This document shows positions 1 to 5,709 of a DNA stretch of 12,040 nt, one piece after another. The stretch is from an uncultured Clostridia bacterium (GTDB lineage Bacteria > Bacillota > Clostridia > Christensenellales > UBA1242): the NCBI GenBank assembly GCA_944383945.1, contig CALWRL010000016.1, forward strand, positions 1-12,040, read 5' to 3'. The notes under the pieces were generated by a model that made no database searches, was not told where the DNA came from, and worked only from the letters and a program-made list of their open reading frames with translations. Both the position numbers and the translations under genes were made by a program. The first letter of the stretch is position 1. Each line of letters starts with the position of its first letter.

Positions 1-229
1 GATAAGCATTAATGTCTTTTTCTTCAAGATATTTTAAAAGACCTTTTCTTTGTCCAACAAGTTGAAGAAGACCACGGCGAGAATGGTTGTCCTTATGATT
101 CTTTTTCAAATGCTCTGTTAAATGATTGATTCTTTCTGTTAAAAGAGCAATTTGAACTTGTGGAGAACCAGTGTCGCTTTCGGATAGACGATATTTTTCA
201 ATAATCTCTTTCTTAACACTTTTTTCCAT
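1..229 (-). CDS. rpsO: 30S ribosomal protein S15, N-terminal 76 residues (runs off window)
   Basis: S15 binds the central domain of 16S rRNA early in assembly of the 30S subunit. Reading the minus strand from ATG at 227-229 gives a protein beginning MEKSVKKEIIEKYRLSESDT. It continues through the S15 hallmarks: GSPQVQIA at residues 21-28, LTERINHLTEHLK at 30-42, then HSRRGLLQLVGQRKGLLKYL at about 49-68. The family is 88-89 residues, so only about 12 C-terminal residues lie outside the window. A GGAG ribosome site at 238-241 sits 8 nt before the ATG. The gene has its own promoter (326-354) and a roughly 90-nt leader with alternative hairpins, which fits known autoregulation of rpsO by S15. The lytic transglycosylase lies upstream on the same strand but is probably a separate unit. 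Identity is certain. Confidence 0.97.
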   Translation of the reverse strand, partial: MEKSVKKEIIEKYRLSESDTGSPQVQIALLTERINHLTEHLKKNHKDNHSRRGLLQLVGQRKGLLKYLEEKDINAY

Positions 230-262
230 TTTTAAATCTCCTATCAAAAAATTCGCTCCAAA

Positions 263-308
263 CAAAGTTTGTCGTAAAGTTGGCGGAGGCCATAAGCGAA
301 CAACTTTG
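263..308 (-). promoter_or_regulatory. rpsO 5' leader with mutually exclusive hairpins (candidate S15 autoregulatory element)
   Basis: In the rpsO transcript the segment covering 301-308 (AAAGTTG / CAAAGTT) can pair with either of two downstream segments. One is CAACTTT at 276-282, which encloses an inner GGC-CTCC-GCC mini-hairpin. The other is AACTTTG at 263-269. Only one can form at a time, and both lie upstream of the ribosome site at 238-241. S15 represses its own mRNA through structured leaders in several bacterial groups, with different structures in each. The assignment here is inference from pairing and position, without covariation evidence. Confidence 0.45.
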
Positions 309-325
309 CATGAAGTACTTGCGAA

Positions 326-354
326 AGTATACCACACTAAAAAACAAATGTAAA
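326..354 (-). promoter_or_regulatory. rpsO promoter (sigma-A type)
   Basis: On the minus strand, a -35 box TTTACA (349-354) and a -10 box TATACT (326-331) are separated by exactly 17 bp. The predicted start of transcription is near 319, giving a leader of about 90 nt before rpsO. The promoter lies just downstream of the lytic transglycosylase stop codon, so rpsO need not depend on readthrough. Confidence 0.85.
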
Positions 355-368
355 GAATTTTGCCATTA

Positions 369-947
369 TTATTTAAATTTATTCTTATAAATTTTTATAT
401 TACCTAATACTTTATTTAAATAATTTTGTGTTTCGGGATATGGAATGTGTTTTAATGTTTTCCCATCTTCAGAATAATCTTTATTATTTAGCCATTTTAA
501 AACTGTTCCCTCCCCTGCATTATAAGCGCAAATCGAAACTTCTAAATTCCCAAATTTATTGAGCAAATAAGACAAATAAAATGTTCCTAGCTCAATATTT
601 GTTAATGGATTCAACAATTCCCCTGTTCCTTCTTCTTTATTGTAAACAAAACTTAATTCAACACTTTCTCCATAAATTTTTTCAAATGCCCATTTCCCTG
701 TTGTTGGCAAAATTTGCATTAATCCAACCGCACCTTTATTGGAAACAGCTTTTTCATTAAACCTGCTTTCGCAGTTTATTATGCTTGCTATTAAAAATGG
801 TTGAACGCCATATTTTTCTCCAAAATTTATTATTTCGTTTTTATATTTTAATGGATAGAAAACAAAATTATAGACAAGAATTAAACTGCCAACTAAAACA
901 ACCAACAAAATAAATAAAACACAATAAAAAACGGTTTTTGATTTCAC
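369..947 (-). CDS. Membrane-anchored lytic transglycosylase (SLT domain, GH23 type)
   Basis: This enzyme cleaves the MurNAc-GlcNAc bond of peptidoglycan outside the membrane and forms 1,6-anhydroMurNAc. The 192-residue protein has one hydrophobic N-terminal segment (about 7-29, no lipobox) and then an SLT domain. The domain shows the catalytic glutamate in INCESRF (E60), GLMQ at 75-78 followed by ILP, and the late AYNAG motif at 141-145. Length fits small single-domain clostridial members. The start is GTG (945-947), with an in-frame stop a few codons upstream and no clear Shine-Dalgarno, so initiation may be weak. It is divergent from secD, and the 106-bp gap holds the secD promoter. On the minus strand I see only a poor promoter candidate there (TATAAA with a weak -35). 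No terminator is visible after the stop. The family call is firm; the physiological role (remodelling, secretion-apparatus or spore wall) is open. Confidence 0.9.
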   Translation of the reverse strand: MKSKTVFYCVLFILLVVLVGSLILVYNFVFYPLKYKNEIINFGEKYGVQPFLIASIINCESRFNEKAVSNKGAVGLMQILPTTGKWAFEKIYGESVELSFVYNKEEGTGELLNPLTNIELGTFYLSYLLNKFGNLEVSICAYNAGEGTVLKWLNNKDYSEDGKTLKHIPYPETQNYLNKVLGNIKIYKNKFK

Positions 948-995
948 ACAGATATTTTATGGAAAAATAAATATTTTTATAATAAATTAATTTAG

Positions 996-1024
996 TTGAC
1001 TTAACTTTTTACATTTAATATAAT
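996..1024 (+). promoter_or_regulatory. secDF promoter (sigma-A type)
   Basis: TTGACT (996-1001) and a perfect TATAAT (1019-1024) are separated by 17 bp. Predicted transcription start is near 1031, giving a short leader with an AGGA ribosome site at 1041-1044, 9 nt before the secD ATG. One of the strongest promoters in the window by match to consensus. Confidence 0.9.
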
Positions 1025-1053
1025 CAAATAGCAATTTAAAAGGAAATGAAAGA

Positions 1054-2370
1054 ATGGAAAAGAAAAAGGCAATAGCGAAAATAGCATTAATATCACTTTT
1101 TGCAGTTTTAATGATGGTTTTTTCAATTATTAGTTTTATGCCAAACGGTTCATTAAAAGGTTTTGCCGGATTTGTTGGAGCGATTGAAAAAGGCTTTGAT
1201 ATTGAAGGTGGAATTTATGCAAATTACACACCATCAAAAATTGGCGAAATGACAGACGAAGAGTTTAAAAACGCCATAGATGAAACATACAAAAGAGTTA
1301 GCGCTTTAATTCAAGAAAAGGGATATTCTGACGCAAATGTCTATTTAACATCAGACAATAAAATTAGAATAGAAAGCCCAAACGAAAGCGATGCTAAAAC
1401 AATTTTAGCATTAATTGGCGCTGGCGAATTGAAAATAAGAACTTCTTCAAACTCAACTTCTGAGGTTGTTCTTTCTGGCTCTAATGTTACAGCATCCTTT
1501 GCAATGCAAGACCCAACAACATATTATTGGGGAACATACATTGGCTTTGATGAAGAAGGTGGAGATAAGCTTTCATCATTAACAAAAAATGCTAGCAGTC
1601 AATCCCCTGTTAACTTATATTTCTTTAGGGGAGATTCAACCAGCTATTTCTTCCAATTGCCTGTTTCTGGACAAGTAACAAATGATTTCTTATTTATATC
1701 AAGTTCAACAGGAAGCATGACAAGCACAGATGCGCTTAACCTTGCAATTCAAGTTTCAACAGGAAGTTATGATGTTAAACTTTCAATAGATGGAAATGTT
1801 GGCGAAATTTCTTCAAGCGCAGGAGATGAAACCCTTCTTGGTTTAACAATTGCAGCTTCTGTTTCGCTTTTGTTGATATTAATAATATTTGCAATTGTTT
1901 ATCGCGAACTTGGTTTAATGGCTATAATTTCAATTTTACTTTTTACCGGCTCCGCATTATTCTTCTTGCAAGCGGTTCCTGTTGTTACCCTTACGGTTGC
2001 AAGCTTAGGTGGTGCTTATGTTGGTTTAATTTTAATTTCTGCTTGCCATTTCATTCTTCTTGAAAAGGTTAGAAAAGAATACTCTCTTGGTAAAAAATTA
2101 AAAACATCAATTAAAACAGGCTACAAAAAATCTGTTTCAATAATAAGCGAAATATGTGGCGCTCTTGCAATTATTTTCACTGTTGCTTATTTCATTTGCA
2201 CCGGCGCTATGAAAAGTTTCTCAATGATTATGATTATTTGCTCGCTTTTAAGCGTTTTAATAACTCTTTTCTTCACCTACCACTTAAATAAATCTTACTC
2301 AGCTTTAAACACATCAAAAGGAAACAGAGTCAACTTTTACAGGGAGGAAACAGTAGATGAAATCGAATAA
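1054..2370 (+). CDS. secD: SecD-like protein-export membrane protein, degenerate in conserved motifs
   Basis: SecD works with SecF beside SecYEG and uses the proton motive force to pull exported proteins across the membrane. The 438-residue protein has the family architecture. TM1 spans about 10-30, followed by the GFDIEGG motif (47-53, usual GLDLxGG). An extracytoplasmic domain of about 230 residues follows, with recognisable IGAGELKIR (121-129). Five further TM segments run from about 261 to 411. The usual TM4 motif ending VDANVLIxER reads SACHFILLEK (329-338), which places alanine (A330) where the proton-pathway aspartate is expected. The GALPV and TVGPSLG motifs are also blurred (GSYDV at 237-241; NVGEISSSAG at 248-257). 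The gene is intact, expressed from a near-consensus promoter and overlaps secF by 14 nt, so it is not an obvious pseudogene. Family call is firm; proton-driven function is doubtful. Confidence 0.9.
   Translation: MEKKKAIAKIALISLFAVLMMVFSIISFMPNGSLKGFAGFVGAIEKGFDIEGGIYANYTPSKIGEMTDEEFKNAIDETYKRVSALIQEKGYSDANVYLTSDNKIRIESPNESDAKTILALIGAGELKIRTSSNSTSEVVLSGSNVTASFAMQDPTTYYWGTYIGFDEEGGDKLSSLTKNASSQSPVNLYFFRGDSTSYFFQLPVSGQVTNDFLFISSSTGSMTSTDALNLAIQVSTGSYDVKLSIDGNVGEISSSAGDETLLGLTIAASVSLLLILIIFAIVYRELGLMAIISILLFTGSALFFLQAVPVVTLTVASLGGAYVGLILISACHFILLEKVRKEYSLGKKLKTSIKTGYKKSVSIISEICGALAIIFTVAYFICTGAMKSFSMIMIICSLLSVLITLFFTYHLNKSYSALNTSKGNRVNFYREETVDEIE
2341..2347 (+). promoter_or_regulatory. secF ribosome binding site inside secD
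   Basis: AGGGAGG lies within the last codons of secD, 9 nt before the secF ATG at 2357. The secD stop (2368-2370) lies inside secF, so the two genes overlap by 14 nt. The arrangement supports translational coupling and equal amounts of the two partners. Confidence 0.85.
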
Positions 2371-3346
2371 ACTTTCTAATTTCTTTAAATCTTCTAACAT
2401 TAACTATGTTAAATTATCTAAAATTTATTTAGCTGTTATTGCAGCATTGCTTGTTTCGGCAATTATAATAATTTCTATAATTGGCATGAATTTAGGTTTT
2501 GATTTTAAAGGCGGAACAATTATCGAAGTTGTTTACGATGTTGAATTTGATGAAAATGGAAACATGTATGAAAATGGTGCGCCATACGATGAGAATTTAA
2601 CAAAAGAAAATGTTGACGAAATATTAAATGAAGTTGGCGGTTTTGAAATTGCTTCAATTCAACTAGCAGATGGCGATTTTGGTAAAGTTGTTGTTTATAA
2701 ATTGCTTTCAAATGATAAACCAACAAATGAACAACTAGCTTCAATTAAAACAAAATTGTATGAAAAATTTTCAGAATATAATTCTTCTTCATTAATTCAA
2801 AAAAATTACATTTCCGTTTATAACGTAAATGAAACAAAAAGTAATATAGCAATGTATGCATCAATAGCTTTGAGTGTTGGAATTGTTCTTTTAGCAATTG
2901 GCGTTTTAATTAGATTTGGTTCTTCCGCAGCTATAACATCGTTAATAACATCAATTGTAAACACTTTATTAATATTTGCAGTTGTTATAATTTGCAGAAT
3001 TACCGTTAATGTTGCGTTTATAGGAAGCGTTTTAGCAATCTTTGCTTTAACATTAATTGCAAATCTAATTTATTTCGACAAGCTAAGAGAAAATCAAAAA
3101 AATAAAGATTTATCTCGCGAAGAAATTGCAAATCTTTCAGCAAAACAGTCTATCGTTCCAAACTTATTAATATTTGCCGTTTCTCTAATTTGCACAATTT
3201 TATTAGCAGGTTTTGGAGTTGTTTCAATTAGAGAATTTGCACTTCCCCTTTTAGTTGGCATTTTCTTCGTTATACTTTCAACAACATTCATGGTTCCATT
3301 CTTATGGAAAGAAATTCAATTTAAAAGAAAGAAAAGTGGCAATTAG
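2357..3346 (+). CDS. secF: SecF-like protein-export membrane protein, degenerate in conserved motifs
   Basis: Partner of SecD in the SecDF complex. The 329-residue protein has TM1 at about 23-45, then GFDFKGGT (47-54, the usual GiDFxGGt). A periplasmic-type domain follows to about 160, then five TM segments in 165-317 and a basic C-terminus. The motif usually ending SLNDTVVVFDRIREN reads TLIANLIYFDKLREN (232-246), so the transmembrane Asp aligns with A235. The conserved HD pair of the preceding TM aligns with VN (about 201-202 in SIVNT). The later QTLSR motif reads QSIVP (264-268), so the conserved Arg aligns with P268. Flanking residues (FD, REN, SIREFA) still match, so the register seems sound. 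The reading frame is clean. Its stop codon lies within a terminator-like hairpin. Family call is firm; loss of the proton relay is inferred from a by-eye alignment. Confidence 0.9.
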   Translation: MKSNKLSNFFKSSNINYVKLSKIYLAVIAALLVSAIIIISIIGMNLGFDFKGGTIIEVVYDVEFDENGNMYENGAPYDENLTKENVDEILNEVGGFEIASIQLADGDFGKVVVYKLLSNDKPTNEQLASIKTKLYEKFSEYNSSSLIQKNYISVYNVNETKSNIAMYASIALSVGIVLLAIGVLIRFGSSAAITSLITSIVNTLLIFAVVIICRITVNVAFIGSVLAIFALTLIANLIYFDKLRENQKNKDLSREEIANLSAKQSIVPNLLIFAVSLICTILLAGFGVVSIREFALPLLVGIFFVILSTTFMVPFLWKEIQFKRKKSGN

Positions 3347-3356
3347 CCACTTTTTT
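3332..3356 (+). terminator. Hairpin plus T-run at the secF stop codon (terminator or attenuator)
   Basis: The stem AAAAGTGGC (3332-3340) pairs with GCCACTTTT (3346-3354) around a 5-nt AATTA loop, followed by the end of a T6 run (3351-3356). The secF stop codon TAG (3344-3346) lies in the loop and the first base of the 3' arm. The next gene starts only 17 nt past the T-run with its own GGAG but no visible promoter. The hairpin therefore either limits or regulates readthrough. Confidence 0.8.
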
Positions 3357-3373
3357 AAAAGGAGAAACTAATA

Positions 3374-3922
3374 ATGAGTTGCATTGTCGTTAATCTAATG
3401 GGAGGTCCCGGTTCTGGAAAAAGCACTGCTGCCGCTTACATTTTTTCTAAATTAAAAATGATGGGAGTTAATGCAGAGTTAATAACCGAATTTGCAAAAG
3501 ATAAAGTTTATGAAAAAAATTTTTTTGCAATAAAAAATCAAATTTACATTTTTGCAGAACAATACTATAAACTTGACTGTTGCAAAGAACAAGTTGATGT
3601 TATAGTAACTGACTCCCCTATTTTTTTATCTATAATTTATAATCAAAACAAACTTTTAGGAGAAAGTTTTAACAAAACGGTTGTGAATGTTTACAATTCT
3701 TTTAACAATCTAACATATTTTTTAAACAGAGTTGTTAAATTTAATCCTAATGGTAGATTACAAAAAGATGAAAGAGAAGCCGACCTAATTAGTCAACAAA
3801 TTTTAAAACAGCTAAAAAAATATAAAATCAAATATGAAGTTAAAGATGGAAACACAAAATCATGTGATGAAATAATCAACGATGTTGCAACAAAACTAAA
3901 AGAAAAAAACCTTATGAGATAA
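3374..3922 (+). CDS. P-loop NTPase/kinase of the AAA_28 (NadR/Ttd14-like) type common in phages
   Basis: This is a small nucleotide-binding protein of 182 residues. It has a clean Walker A, GGPGSGKST (10-18), near the N-terminus, and EFAKDKVYEK (39-48). A Walker-B-like VTDSP (78-82) is followed by a lid-like NPNGR (124-128) with downstream acidic residues. This order matches a family of predicted kinases seen in many phages and scattered bacterial genomes, related to the kinase domain of NadR. The natural substrate is not established from sequence; a nucleoside or small phosphorylated metabolite is possible. ATG at 3374 has GGAG at 3361-3364, 9 nt upstream. It follows secF with no promoter of its own visible, so it probably depends on readthrough of the hairpin at 3332-3356. 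It may be a captured phage gene. Superfamily call is firm, function unknown. Confidence 0.75.
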   Translation: MSCIVVNLMGGPGSGKSTAAAYIFSKLKMMGVNAELITEFAKDKVYEKNFFAIKNQIYIFAEQYYKLDCCKEQVDVIVTDSPIFLSIIYNQNKLLGESFNKTVVNVYNSFNNLTYFLNRVVKFNPNGRLQKDEREADLISQQILKQLKKYKIKYEVKDGNTKSCDEIINDVATKLKEKNLMR

Positions 3923-3930
3923 GGTTTTTT
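3904..3930. terminator. Bidirectional terminator shared by the kinase and ankyrin genes
   Basis: An 11-bp stem, AAAAAACCTTA (3904-3914) with TAAGGTTTTTT (3920-3930), closes a 5-nt loop. It ends in T-runs on both strands (3925-3930 on plus, the complement of 3903-3909 on minus). The plus-strand gene's stop TAA is 3920-3922 and the minus-strand gene's stop TAA is 3929-3931. Both convergent genes therefore end inside the hairpin, with six bases between their stop codons. Confidence 0.88.
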
Positions 3931-5020
3931 ATTTTATACATGAATTTTGAACTCTGTTTTGTTTGCCAATTTTTTCCATTTCTTTTTGAATGTAATTTGT
4001 TTTGTCGTTTTCATTTTGAAAACTTTGCTCGGCAATAATATAAATTTTCTTTGCTTTTGTTATTATTTCTGCGCATGTATGATTAGCGTAAAAATTCGCA
4101 TAATCAACAGCGTCTCTCCCCTTTTTATCCGCAATAAAAGGGTTTGCACCTCTTGATAATAAAGCTCTAACTGCCTCTCTATTTCCTCTTTTTGCACATA
4201 TCATTAATGCATTAGTTCCATTAACATCTTGTGCATTAATAAAAGATTTATCGTAAAAAGTTGATTTTAAAATTATGTCCATGATTGCGCCATTATCATT
4301 ATTTGCGGCATGCATTAAAGCTGTTTTTTGTTTGTTATCTTTTAATTTAATGTTCGCTCCTAATTTTATTAAAGATAATAATGACTCTTGTCTAAATTTG
4401 TTTTGGCAAGCAACAATTAAAGGTGTAAAACCTTCTCTGTTTTGATGATTTATATTTGCCTTATAATCGTTTAAAAGAGTTATTCCTTTAATATCATTTT
4501 CGTTAACACTTTCAAAAATAGGTGTTTGGTTATATTTTCCTTGTACATTAGGATTTGCGCCTGCATCTAACAAAATTTTTATTATTTTAGCGTTTTTTAA
4601 TTTTGTTGCCAAATGCAATGCAGATATTCCATCTTTATTAACCGCATCTAAATTAATTGGTGTTATGTCATCAATTACTTCGCCCTTCTCGTCTTTATGA
4701 TAATTAGCCAAATATTTAACAACTTCTTCCGCTCTTGAATAAACCGAAAGAATTAAAGCATTATTGTTATTTTTATCGCAACAATTTATGTCTGCTCCAT
4801 TTTCATAATTTAGAGCAATCTTAACCCTTCTTTTATCTCCGAAAAAGGAATATTTTAATAAATCTTGATTTCTTTGAGCTTTGCTTTTGTTATTTTCGTT
4901 TTCAAGCCAATTCGAATCAACAGTTGAATATTTTAATGTTGGCTTGTCTAACATCTCAAAATTTGTTTTTAAATAGTTTCCCAAAAGAGTTTTTTTCTTT
5001 GTGTTATATTTTTTTGACAA
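3929..5020 (-). CDS. Ankyrin-repeat protein, cytoplasmic, partner unknown
   Basis: Ankyrin repeats form stacked helical pairs that bind other proteins; no enzymatic domain is visible. I place the start at TTG 5018-5020, giving 363 residues. A good AGAGGT ribosome site lies 7 nt upstream (5028-5033). The in-frame TTG farther upstream at 5066-5068 is itself the -35 box of a strong promoter. About eight repeats run from roughly residue 51 to 325. The clearest are DGISALHLATKLKNAKIIK (130-148) with LLDAGANPNV, EGFTPLIVAC (196-205), QKTALMHAA (231-239) and NGTNALMICAKRGNREAVR (267-285) with LLSRGANP. There is no signal peptide or TM segment, so the protein is probably cytoplasmic. The N-terminus is lysine-rich and the C-terminus (about 325-363) charged and possibly helical. 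The gene is monocistronic. Fold call is firm, role unknown. Confidence 0.88.
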   Translation of the reverse strand: MSKKYNTKKKTLLGNYLKTNFEMLDKPTLKYSTVDSNWLENENNKSKAQRNQDLLKYSFFGDKRRVKIALNYENGADINCCDKNNNNALILSVYSRAEEVVKYLANYHKDEKGEVIDDITPINLDAVNKDGISALHLATKLKNAKIIKILLDAGANPNVQGKYNQTPIFESVNENDIKGITLLNDYKANINHQNREGFTPLIVACQNKFRQESLLSLIKLGANIKLKDNKQKTALMHAANNDNGAIMDIILKSTFYDKSFINAQDVNGTNALMICAKRGNREAVRALLSRGANPFIADKKGRDAVDYANFYANHTCAEIITKAKKIYIIAEQSFQNENDKTNYIQKEMEKIGKQNRVQNSCIK

Positions 5021-5027
5021 TTTTCTT

Positions 5028-5033
5028 ACCTCT
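5028..5033 (-). promoter_or_regulatory. Ribosome binding site that fixes the ankyrin start
   Basis: AGAGGT on the minus strand is 7 nt before TTG 5018-5020. The upstream in-frame TTG at 5066-5068 has no Shine-Dalgarno and coincides with a -35 box, so it would lie outside the transcript. The predicted transcription start (about 5033) falls at the edge of this site, implying a leader of only about 13 nt. Confidence 0.75.
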
Positions 5034-5039
5034 ATTAAG

Positions 5040-5068
5040 AGTATAACTTTCAAACAATCAAAAGTCAA
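5040..5068 (-). promoter_or_regulatory. Ankyrin gene promoter (sigma-A type)
   Basis: On the minus strand TTGACT (5063-5068) and TATACT (5040-5045) are separated by exactly 17 bp. This sits inside the longest open frame of the ankyrin gene and argues for the shorter start at 5020. Confidence 0.85.
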
Positions 5069-5217
5069 TATGCTTTTTTATTTATCTTGAATTAATTAAA
5101 ATTGATATCATAAATTTTTAATTTATTTTATCTATTAAATCCCATTAATGAATATTTTTTTCGATGTTGACATATTCTCTATTTTTAAAAAAATAATTAA
5201 TTTTTAAAATTAATAAA

Positions 5218-5247
5218 AAAAGTTAAACCCATATTGGTTTAACTTTT
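5218..5247 (-). terminator. Terminator of the tRNA-Cys/tRNA-Leu operon
   Basis: A 12-bp stem pairs GGTTTAACTTTT (5236-5247) with AAAAGTTAAACC (5218-5229) around a 6-nt loop. On the minus strand it is followed by a T-run (complement of 5215-5221). It lies a few bases downstream of the tRNA-Leu CCA end. Confidence 0.88.
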
Positions 5248-5252
5248 AATTT

Positions 5253-5338
5253 TGGTGCTGGTGGCCGGACTCGAACCGGCACGGAGTTGCCCCCGAGGGA
5301 TTTTAAGTCCCTTGCGTCTACCATTCCGCCACACCAGC
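5253..5338 (-). tRNA. tRNA-Leu, anticodon TAA
   Basis: The 86-nt gene has a full cloverleaf. The acceptor stem is GCTGGTG/CACCAGC, and the anticodon arm GGGA/TCCC has loop CTTAAAA (anticodon TAA). There is a long class II variable arm, a T-arm GCCGG-TTCGAGT-CCGGC, discriminator A and an encoded CCA (minus-strand complement of 5253-5255). Its first base abuts the CCA of tRNA-Cys directly. Second gene of a two-tRNA operon. Confidence 0.95.
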
Positions 5339-5413
<75 letters not shown>

Positions 5414-5428
5414 GAAGTGAACGCATTT

Positions 5429-5457
5429 ATTTTATCAAAATAAAAACAACTTGTCAA
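5429..5457 (-). promoter_or_regulatory. tRNA-Cys/tRNA-Leu operon promoter
   Basis: On the minus strand a perfect TTGACA (5452-5457) and TAAAAT (5429-5434) are 17 bp apart. Predicted start is near 5422, leaving a leader of about 9 nt for RNase P to remove. Confidence 0.88.
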
Positions 5458-5633
5458 CGATATTAAATGAATTATATAAAAATTTTTTTATTATGATTTT
5501 TAGCCTTCAATTGTTCACTTTACTTATATATGAATTTTTATAACGAAATTGTTTACAGATTTATATTTAAATATTTTTAAACTATTTAAAGATACTAAAT
5601 ATAGTTTTACAAAGTAATTTTTCACGTATTCAT

Positions 5634-5662
5634 TTTGCAATAAATTTGCTTTGTGATAAAAT
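5634..5662 (+). promoter_or_regulatory. Promoter of the acyl-ligase/acyltransferase operon
   Basis: TTTGCA (5634-5639), a 17-bp spacer and TAAAAT (5657-5662), with an extended -10 TGa (5654-5656), precede the ligase gene. The region 5458-5633 is AT-rich with weak promoter-like patches only; I see no gene or structured RNA in it. Confidence 0.65.
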
Positions 5663-5677
5663 TTCATTTGTTTAAAT

Positions 5678-5694
5678 AAAAAAAAAAAAAAAAA
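5678..5694 (+). repeat. A17 homopolymer tract in the leader of the acyl-ligase gene
   Basis: Seventeen consecutive A residues lie between the -10 box (5657-5662) and the AAGGAG ribosome site (5699-5704). Tracts of this length are prone to replication and transcription slippage. Being upstream of the start codon, a length change would alter leader length or transcript level rather than reading frame. Confidence 0.9.
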
Positions 5695-5709
5695 TTATAA
5701 GGAGCGTTT

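Noticed and set aside
171..353. Plus-strand open frame of 60 codons
   Set aside because: It overlaps the start and leader of rpsO on the opposite strand and has no family signature or credible ribosome site.
5066..5068. TTG as the start of the ankyrin protein
   Set aside because: It is part of the -35 box of the gene's promoter and lacks a Shine-Dalgarno; TTG 5018-5020 is better supported.
5167..5172. Plus-strand TTGACA as a promoter
   Set aside because: No -10 box lies 16-18 bp downstream and no plus-strand gene starts before 5710.
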